Assembly: GCA_000014925.1 (NCBI GenBank)
Contig: CP000474.1
Coordinates: 1,984,001-2,048,000, forward strand
DNA: 64,000 bases
Origin: Paenarthrobacter aurescens TC1
Lineage (GTDB): Bacteria; Actinomycetota; Actinomycetes; Actinomycetales; Micrococcaceae
Direction of reading: 5' to 3'
Both the position numbers and the translations under genes were made by a program. This document shows positions 58,102 through 64,000 of the stretch, in pieces (within the stretch, counting starts at the first letter, position 1; each line of letters starts with the position of its first letter). The notes under the pieces were generated by a model that saw nothing but the letters and a program-made list of their open reading frames with translations, made no database searches and was not told the origin of the DNA.

Positions 58102-59252
58102 TGCAGCGGCTAGGAGCGCACGTCGGAGCATTTCTCCGTCGACGCCTGTTGTCCATGTGTCCAGCTCTGACTGACGGCGTCCCCCCTCATAAGAGCGTTG
58201 GTAGTCGATGGTTGTTATGCCTGCTGTTCGGTGGGGTGCTGTCAACGTTGTCGGTACTCCTGCCCCTCGCTTTTGGACTTGAGCCGTGGGCCGGCCTGGA
58301 GGCGCATGCCAGAGTGTGCACCCTCATCACGGTCCTGCTTTTCCCGGCCGCAGTTCATGGCACGTGGCGGCTCATTCGGCACCGAGACGGTGAGCTCATC
58401 GAAGCCTCACATACCTTCGGCCCTATGGAGCTCGCCACCGCGGATGTCCCGCGTGCGCTGAGCCGAAGGGACCAGGACATTGCGGCACGCGTCGATTCTC
58501 TGTTGACCACCCGGTCACTAACCGTGGTTTTCCAGCCGATCTGTCATTTGGGAACGGGCGAGGTTGTAGGCGTCGAAGCGCTCACGCGCATCATAGGCCC
58601 TCCGTTCAGGTCTGTAGATCAGTGGTTCACAGACGCAGAGTCAATCGGTCGCGGCCTCGAACTCGAATTCCTGGCCTTGAAAATGGCACTGGCCGCCGCT
58701 GCGGGTCTTCCTGCCCACGTCTACGTCGCCGTCAATCTCTCACCATCTGCGTGCCTTGACGTGAGGCTAAGTGGGATCGTGAGGAAATCAGGTCTCAGGC
58801 CGGAGCGAATCGTCGTAGAGCTGACCGAGCGCTCACCCGTAGCTGACTACGCCCGTCTCACGGCAGCGCTCGCCCCACTGAGAAGCGCTGGGGTACGCAT
58901 AGCTATTGATGACGTCGGAGCCGGGTTCTCCTCCATGCGACACATCCTGAGGCTCAATCCGGAGCTCATCAAACTCGACCGGTCAATCGTCGCGGGAGTT
59001 GATACCAATCCTGGCCAGAAAGCTCTGCTCGCGGCGATGCTCAGCTTCTCTTCCCACATCGGGGCCGGGCTGGTCGCCGAGGGAATTGAAACCAGTTCCG
59101 AATTGGCCACGCTGGCTGAGCTGGGAGTTAAGACCGGACAAGGGTACCTCTTGGGGCGACCCTCTGTGCTTCGGGCGATCGGGTCCCACTCGTGGTGGCG
59201 GAACCGGTTGCCAGCAAGTGCGATTGACGATCGTCACCATATCCAGGGCTGA
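58101..59252 (+). CDS. EAL-domain cyclic di-GMP phosphodiesterase
   Basis: 383 residues from ATG 58101 (frame open to 58071). Two membrane segments (about 37-59 and 72-90), a short linker and an EAL domain from ~138. Catalytic and metal residues are intact: VEAL (158-161), NLSPSACLD, ELTERS, AIDDVGAGFSS, IKLDRSIV, VAEGIET and GQGYLLGRP. No GGDEF domain, so it should only degrade c-di-GMP. Confidence 0.93.
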   Translation: MQRLGAHVGAFLRRRLLSMCPALTDGVPPHKSVGSRWLLCLLFGGVLSTLSVLLPLAFGLEPWAGLEAHARVCTLITVLLFPAAVHGTWRLIRHRDGELIEASHTFGPMELATADVPRALSRRDQDIAARVDSLLTTRSLTVVFQPICHLGTGEVVGVEALTRIIGPPFRSVDQWFTDAESIGRGLELEFLALKMALAAAAGLPAHVYVAVNLSPSACLDVRLSGIVRKSGLRPERIVVELTERSPVADYARLTAALAPLRSAGVRIAIDDVGAGFSSMRHILRLNPELIKLDRSIVAGVDTNPGQKALLAAMLSFSSHIGAGLVAEGIETSSELATLAELGVKTGQGYLLGRPSVLRAIGSHSWWRNRLPASAIDDRHHIQG

Positions 59253-59406
59253 TCCTCGGGAGCAAGGGGCTGCGCCGGCCAATAGGGACCTCGATGATCT
59301 TGATCGCTTGGTGTCCCTCCGAGCCCGGCGCCGAGCCACCTGGCTTATCCCTCTGAAGCAAACGCGGTCCGGCGGTTTCATGCCAGGCGAGCAGCTGTCC
59401 GAGGGG

Positions 59407-60450
59407 TCACAACTCGGTCTGTTTTCTTAGTTCGGCGGCTCTAATCTGCAGTAGTACTGGCTTCTCCTGCGCGTCCCTCAACGAGAGGCCAGTGAGTTCC
59501 TTGACAGCGCGCCGCATGGCTGGGAGGGTTGTGAACCCGCTGGCGCCCGCTATGTCCGTCAGGGAACGTCTCCATGAGTTTGCCTCGGCGAGGAGATCAA
59601 TGGCCTCCAAGGTCCGCAGGGCGCGGATGTATCCGCTGACCTGAAGTGTTTCGTCGTCGAAAAGGTAGTAGAGCGCCCGGCGTGAAAGAAAAGAGTAAGC
59701 TACAACCTCGTCAACGGTGAGCGCAGGACTTCTGAAGTTCTTGCGCACGAATTTCTTGATCGTTGCGATGCGGGCCAGCTTGAGATCCCCGGGATCGGCC
59801 GGGGTTTCAAGCAAGGAGCTGACCAGAGCCAACATCATGGACCGGGCGACCGGCTGGAGATGTTGGATCTCCTGCGCAATGACCGTCCGCTGCCACCCAG
59901 ACAGGGCAGGAAGAATCAACCCACGCAGGATGGGATTGCTTCTGATATCAGCCAGCTCTTTCAGCCGTTTCATGGCTTTGTCGTCCAAGCCCAGCAGGTC
60001 CCGATCGAAGTGGATCCGCACAGCGCTAAAACCGGCTGGTGCATGGAAGTTGCCCGGCAAAGAAAGATCAAAGAACCTGACTGTCCCGGGCGAGACGGAC
60101 TCCCCGCGTCCCGAGAAGCTGAACTTGTTACAGGCAGTTCTGAAATATACAAGCCAATCGCTGGGCCTCGTTTCACCGCTCCAGAAACAATCGGCGGGTT
60201 CATTCGTGACATCGACAAGGCTGAAGCCGGGACCGTCCAGGCTCAGGGCTGTTGGATTGAAACTCGGTCGTACCAGCTTGTCGGTCTTTTCCAGCCGAAC
60301 TGGAGCGTCAATTGCACTGCCGTACCAGCTTCGCCAGTGTTCGAACTTTTCTTCGGGACTGAGCCCGACCGGAACCGCGTAGCGCCGTACGTGATCATGC
60401 GGTGCGCCGTCCGGTCTGCCAACGGGATTGTCGCGAGAAGTGTTTTCCAT
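59407..60450 (-). CDS. AraC-family transcriptional regulator
   Basis: 347 residues. The N-terminal ~200 residues resemble the AraC-binding-domain-like (cupin) region with FWSGETRPSDWLVYF. The C-terminal two-HTH DNA-binding part runs from ~245: IKKFVRKNFRSPALTVDEVV, FLSRRALYYLFDDE and ASGFTTLPAMRRAVKELTG. It probably regulates an aromatic or alcohol pathway nearby, but no target is obvious. Confidence 0.88.
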   Translation of the reverse strand: MENTSRDNPVGRPDGAPHDHVRRYAVPVGLSPEEKFEHWRSWYGSAIDAPVRLEKTDKLVRPSFNPTALSLDGPGFSLVDVTNEPADCFWSGETRPSDWLVYFRTACNKFSFSGRGESVSPGTVRFFDLSLPGNFHAPAGFSAVRIHFDRDLLGLDDKAMKRLKELADIRSNPILRGLILPALSGWQRTVIAQEIQHLQPVARSMMLALVSSLLETPADPGDLKLARIATIKKFVRKNFRSPALTVDEVVAYSFLSRRALYYLFDDETLQVSGYIRALRTLEAIDLLAEANSWRRSLTDIAGASGFTTLPAMRRAVKELTGLSLRDAQEKPVLLQIRAAELRKQTEL

Positions 60451-60646
60451 GGGCTTGGGACTTTCTGGCTGGAACTAGATTAGATGTGCCGCGTCCCTGC
60501 GACTGTTCGTGATCATGTTGTTGGGGTGGTTGGCCGACAGTAAATTCTACCTGCGGCCGACGGGGAGGTTCGTCCGCTGAGGGTGGGTCGGCCTGCGCCG
60601 CGGCGGAATGACGTTAAAGTCGTGGATTTCCGCCGTCAGGACACGA

Positions 60647-61756
60647 TCATTCGTCATCGGCGACCGACTGGCGACGGTGGCGTTCCCGTTGACCGTACGC
60701 AGCTCGAAGAATGTCGTCCTTTGACTCGAATCCCGAGCCCAACGCACCACCGATCAGCGCCGCCGAAGTGGTCATCCACGCGACTTCGGCAAAGTCCCAA
60801 AAAGTCACTGGGTGTTGCATGGTTACCGCCAACAGGGCGTTGTCGATGGTGAACGCAGCGGCCAGCAGCACGGCCACGAACAGCAGGAAGTAGCTGATAA
60901 CGACGCCGATTATGAGGGACCACACCGTCGAGATGTTATACAAGGAAGCCTTGTATCGTTCGAGGGAATCGTTGCGTTTGGCGCTTTCCCACAGATCGTG
61001 CTGGACGATGATCCAGAACACCATCGAACTGATGGAAAGTGCCATCAACAGTGTCAGTCTCGTCGTCCCGAGGAGGTCTGCGAGCTGCCAGATGGTGTTC
61101 GTGACAAGGGCGAAAGCGCCGGTGGCAATCGCGGCGGCCATCGCGCTTCTCAGGCCGAAGACGAGCCGCCATGGACGGTTCGCACGCAGCATGCCCGCCA
61201 GTAATCGTCCCCGGCCGAGGCGGGTTGCTGAGACGTAGCGGAACCCAATCGGCCCCTGGTCGGGAACAGTGGCTTCAATATGCCTCGATTTGTGTAACGA
61301 GGGTGGACCGAATTCCACCGCTTCATCTTCGGGATCGAAAGGACGGTGCATCGCCCAGCTGAGATCGGCGACGGCGGTGCGGACCCGGCGGTCCATGTTG
61401 ATGGCACCGAGAGCGGGCACGGAAACAAGGGAGATCTGCTCGCCAAGCGCAACCTCCGCGATCACGGTCCGGCCATCCATCCGGATCGGAAGGTCGGTGA
61501 GGCAAACCATGACGTCCCATGCGCGGAGGTTCCTATGCTTCGCCAAGGAGCCCAACATGGGCTCCAACCCGTTGCCGGCAGTAAAATCCTGGTACTCAAT
61601 CACCACTGACCAGACGTGCCGCTCATCGGCGAGGTTGAGCAGATCGCGTACTTCGCGCCCGTTGCGCTCGGCAAATTCGGCTGTGACTTCGGGTTCGGCG
61701 AGCACGCCCAGCGTACGGGCACTAGTAGGGTTCATATCGAAAGAATGTTCCAGCAC
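60647..61756 (-). CDS. Membrane protein of unknown function
   Basis: 369 residues from GTG 61756 (GGAG upstream). The first ~180 residues are soluble (LLNLADERHVWSVVIEYQDF), followed by four membrane segments (for example MALSISSMVFWIIVQHDLW and VISYFLLFVAVLLAAAFTI) and a charged tail. I do not recognise a function; actinobacterial homologues of this layout are annotated as hypothetical. Confidence 0.75.
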   Translation of the reverse strand: MLEHSFDMNPTSARTLGVLAEPEVTAEFAERNGREVRDLLNLADERHVWSVVIEYQDFTAGNGLEPMLGSLAKHRNLRAWDVMVCLTDLPIRMDGRTVIAEVALGEQISLVSVPALGAINMDRRVRTAVADLSWAMHRPFDPEDEAVEFGPPSLHKSRHIEATVPDQGPIGFRYVSATRLGRGRLLAGMLRANRPWRLVFGLRSAMAAAIATGAFALVTNTIWQLADLLGTTRLTLLMALSISSMVFWIIVQHDLWESAKRNDSLERYKASLYNISTVWSLIIGVVISYFLLFVAVLLAAAFTIDNALLAVTMQHPVTFWDFAEVAWMTTSAALIGGALGSGFESKDDILRAAYGQRERHRRQSVADDE

Positions 61757-61871
61757 GCGCTTGTCTCCTGTTGTTCATCGTTCATAACGAGTGAAGCCGG
61801 ATTCCGTGACGCATCCCCGCATGGTCAACCGGTGGCGCGCTCACTGCGGCCACAGCCTGATTTAGGCACCG

Positions 61872-63485
61872 CTATGGGAGGTGGAACAAGGCACCGTGCG
61901 GACGAAGGCGCCAAGCCCGCGTTGCTACGTGCAGATTCAGGCGGGTCTCGGGATGGGCAAGATCGAAGCCGGTGATCTGCCGGATGGAATTCAAGCGATA
62001 GCGCAGAGTGCTTCGATGGATGGCCAGACTTTCTGCCGTCTTGTCGTAGTTGCCGCCGTGGTCAAGGTATTGGGCCAAAGTTTGAACCAGGTCCGACCCT
62101 CGGCTCTCGTCGGAACGCTGAAGGTCACCTAGCCACTCGTCGAGATAACCGACCAGGTCCGGTACGTTCCCAGCTGTGTCCAGGATCCGGTAGATCCCGA
62201 GTTGATCAAAGCGGGTGGCCCCGTAGCAATCGATTGAGGCGGTTCGAATGTGCAGCGCGTGCAAGGCCTCCGAGAAGGAACGCGGAATTTGCTCGACATC
62301 AAGGCTGGAACCACCGATGCCCACGGAACCGGTGGCACTTCGCAGGGTTTTGGCAACGACGGAATACACTTCGGCACCCAACGGATCTCCACGCACCACG
62401 GCAACAGCCATGTCCGAACGCCCTGATACAAGTGCGGAGCAGTGGAGTTTCTGGAACGTCCGGCGCAATGCGTCTACCACCGTGTCATCAGTTCTTGGCG
62501 GCTCCCACACCGCCACGACGACGTGCTGCGGACCACTGATGTCATATCCCAATGCCGCGGTACGGACTACTGCTGTTGCGGCCTCCATTCCGGATACGAG
62601 TTCGTCCACGAGGTCCCGCCCCAGCTTCAGCTCCAGCAAGGCAAGAGCGCGGCGGTGCGACAACTCTGCTTCCAAGAGCCGCGCTGCGTACTTCAACGCG
62701 AAGACATTGGCGGCGGTGACCGGAAGGTCGGTTTCCAGCATGCAGACAGCTCCCAGCACCTCTCCGTGCGACAAGGCAAGGGCGACGAGCCTTCGATGTT
62801 CGCTGACTGGCAAGCCCGAGGAGATCCAAAGTTGGGCAGTGCGCAACCTGGCCGCTGCGGGCAGCCTCGGGTAAGGGGGAGTCGAACCGATGCCAGCCTC
62901 CGCACTGATTTTCCCGAAGGCGTCCTCAATGTAGATGGGCCGGCCCGTCAGCCGTGAAAGGACCTTCGCCAGTAGTCCCTCCCTGGTCTCACTTGTACCG
63001 AGGTCGAGGGCCGCGCCCTGGTCCAAAGCCTCCCGGATACTGTCGCGTTCTTCCAGCTCCAGGATTCGCACCGACAGAGACCGGAGTCGCGGGTCCACGC
63101 CGTCACGTCGGTGTGGCTGACCGGGAGTGTCCTGGGGAAGTTCTGAGGTGCGAGCTGCTGCCACTACCCCTGCAACGGCCCGCAGCTGTTTTAGCTGGGG
63201 GATATCCGGCGGGTTGTCGGCGGACAGGACCAAGCACCCATTCAGCTCGCCGCCGCTACTTGTGAACAGCGCATAGAGCCAGCCAGGCCTGGCGCCCGGG
63301 AGCACCGAGTCCTTGCCGTTGAGGCGTCGGACGTCTTGATCCTGCGGTGATGCCGCGCGTGCCAGGACGGGCTTCAGCTGGCCATTCACCGCAAGGTACC
63401 GGTCCTGGATCTCACAAAACGACAATTCGGATACCGCCTGCGTGGCCGTGTTGAGGAATTCCTCTGCCGCACGTTGGTCGATCAT
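61872..63485 (-). CDS. PucR/CdaR-type transcriptional regulator
   Basis: 537 residues from ATG 63485, with GAGGA 5 bases upstream. An N-terminal GAF-like part precedes a GGDEF-like regulatory domain, and the C-terminal helix-turn-helix is the PucR type: LAQYLDHGGNYDKTAESLAI then HRSTLRYRLNSIRQITG. Such proteins activate purine, amino acid or aromatic catabolic genes. The target may be the thioredoxin-reductase-like gene upstream or genes beyond the window. Confidence 0.9.
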   Translation of the reverse strand: MIDQRAAEEFLNTATQAVSELSFCEIQDRYLAVNGQLKPVLARAASPQDQDVRRLNGKDSVLPGARPGWLYALFTSSGGELNGCLVLSADNPPDIPQLKQLRAVAGVVAAARTSELPQDTPGQPHRRDGVDPRLRSLSVRILELEERDSIREALDQGAALDLGTSETREGLLAKVLSRLTGRPIYIEDAFGKISAEAGIGSTPPYPRLPAAARLRTAQLWISSGLPVSEHRRLVALALSHGEVLGAVCMLETDLPVTAANVFALKYAARLLEAELSHRRALALLELKLGRDLVDELVSGMEAATAVVRTAALGYDISGPQHVVVAVWEPPRTDDTVVDALRRTFQKLHCSALVSGRSDMAVAVVRGDPLGAEVYSVVAKTLRSATGSVGIGGSSLDVEQIPRSFSEALHALHIRTASIDCYGATRFDQLGIYRILDTAGNVPDLVGYLDEWLGDLQRSDESRGSDLVQTLAQYLDHGGNYDKTAESLAIHRSTLRYRLNSIRQITGFDLAHPETRLNLHVATRAWRLRPHGALFHLP

Positions 63486-63760
63486 GTGAATCCTCGCTTC
63501 GTCCAATGGGAGGCCTGCTGGACACAAGACCGGGCGGAACTGTTGCTCTCAGTGATCACGACCCGGCCAAGCCGCTTGCCTCCATCACGTGCAACAAAAA
63601 ATCGACGATCCTGGGCCCCGGTAGGCCTTCCTGTAGATGAGCCTCTCCGCAGGTTAGCCAACGCCGTATTTGGCCAACATGCCGTCTTTCATTCACTTGC
63701 CAATGTGGAAGGCTTGAATCGGCATCTTGGGACCCAACCTACGCCTGTACTCCGCCGTTG

Positions 63761-64000
63761 TTAAGCTGTTGTGGCCGATGTGCGATCTGAGGCTAATGGT
63801 TCAGCGTCCGACGACGGCCCAAACCGGAGTAAGCGCAGGTGTTCGTGGATCATGGCCACCGCTGTTGAGCCCTCACCGGCAGCAGCTGTTACACGTTTCA
63901 CTGATCCATGCCGAACATCCCCCACCGCGAACATCCCGGGTACGCTGGTTTCGAGGGGTAGTCTTCTGCGCCCCAGATGGCTGAATTCTGGAGGGAACTC
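63761..64000 (-). CDS. Thioredoxin-reductase-like flavoprotein, C-terminal part
   Basis: The frame is open from the window edge to TAA at 63761-63763. The 79 visible residues hold the FAD-binding end motif TSVPGMFAVGDVRHGSVKRV and AAGEGSTAVAMIHEHL of the thioredoxin-reductase/pyridine nucleotide-disulphide oxidoreductase family. The RH-SVKRV variant is seen in fused or cyclic-nucleotide-linked TrxR relatives. Most of the gene is outside the window. Confidence 0.8.
   Translation of the reverse strand, partial: EFPPEFSHLGRRRLPLETSVPGMFAVGDVRHGSVKRVTAAAGEGSTAVAMIHEHLRLLRFGPSSDAEPLASDRTSATTA

Overview
The window reads as chromosome of a high-GC actinobacterium of the Arthrobacter/Paenarthrobacter type (Micrococcaceae). 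The basis is codon use and GC content, many leaderless or GTG/TTG starts, actinobacterial marker families (TIGR03085, HGxxPAAW, the Trp-associated membrane protein, an ANTAR regulator of the Rv1626/PdtaR type) and the gene order trp - lgt - gltBD - pyk - ANTAR regulator. This is inferred from protein families and not from a search.

Region 1 (1-5.4 kb): a BenE-type transporter cut by the window edge, a small Rv0909-like antitoxin-type protein and an APC permease. Then come six minus-strand tRNAs (Gly/Val/Gly/Val/Cys/Gly, with a tandemly duplicated Gly-Val pair), a plus-strand tRNA-Val(CAC) and a PD-(D/E)XK-nuclease-like gene. Region 2 (5.4-13.9 kb): def-fmt-rsmB-rpe, then an FMN riboswitch leading the tightly overlapping operon pnuX-ribD-ribE-ribB-ribA-ribH. 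Region 3 (13.9-24.2 kb): hisE-hisG-hisF, a divergent TIGR03085/hisI pair, then trpE - membrane protein - HGxxPAAW protein - trpC - trpB - trpA - lgt. Region 4 (24.4-33.1 kb): gltB-gltD, pyk, an ANTAR response regulator and tRNA-Leu(CAA).

Region 5 (about 33.1-48.0 kb) is accessory DNA directly behind tRNA-Leu, bracketed by two diverged copies of a ~230 bp element. It mixes apparently intact genes (phosphoketolase with an odd N-terminus, DUF1003 protein, multicopper oxidase, thioredoxin 2, LtrA, and a mesX-mesD-flavin reductase operon with a divergent LysR gene) with clear gene wreckage: a GMC oxidoreductase with two frameshifts, a SHOCT gene with an in-frame amber codon, an MBL/rhodanese remnant, an AceE-like E1 remnant, a toxin-leader-like fragment, an excisionase-like fragment and a fragment of an aldo/keto reductase 5' end. 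Several of these can only be recognised by reading across frames.

Region 6 (48-64 kb): a strongly expressed-looking 91-residue protein with four GSYV repeats, an aldo/keto reductase, an ABM-type monooxygenase, a TMEM175-family protein, a large KatE catalase and two zinc alcohol/formaldehyde dehydrogenases. Next are a 59-residue orphan, an EAL phosphodiesterase translationally coupled to a small ORF, an AraC regulator, a membrane protein, a PucR-type regulator and the 3' end of a thioredoxin-reductase-like gene.

The most interesting items are the mesX-mesD-flavin reductase locus, the tRNA-anchored island of decaying genes with its repeated small-ORF element, the GSYV repeat protein, and a family of near-identical ACGACGGCGG-stem hairpins used as terminators at several gene ends.
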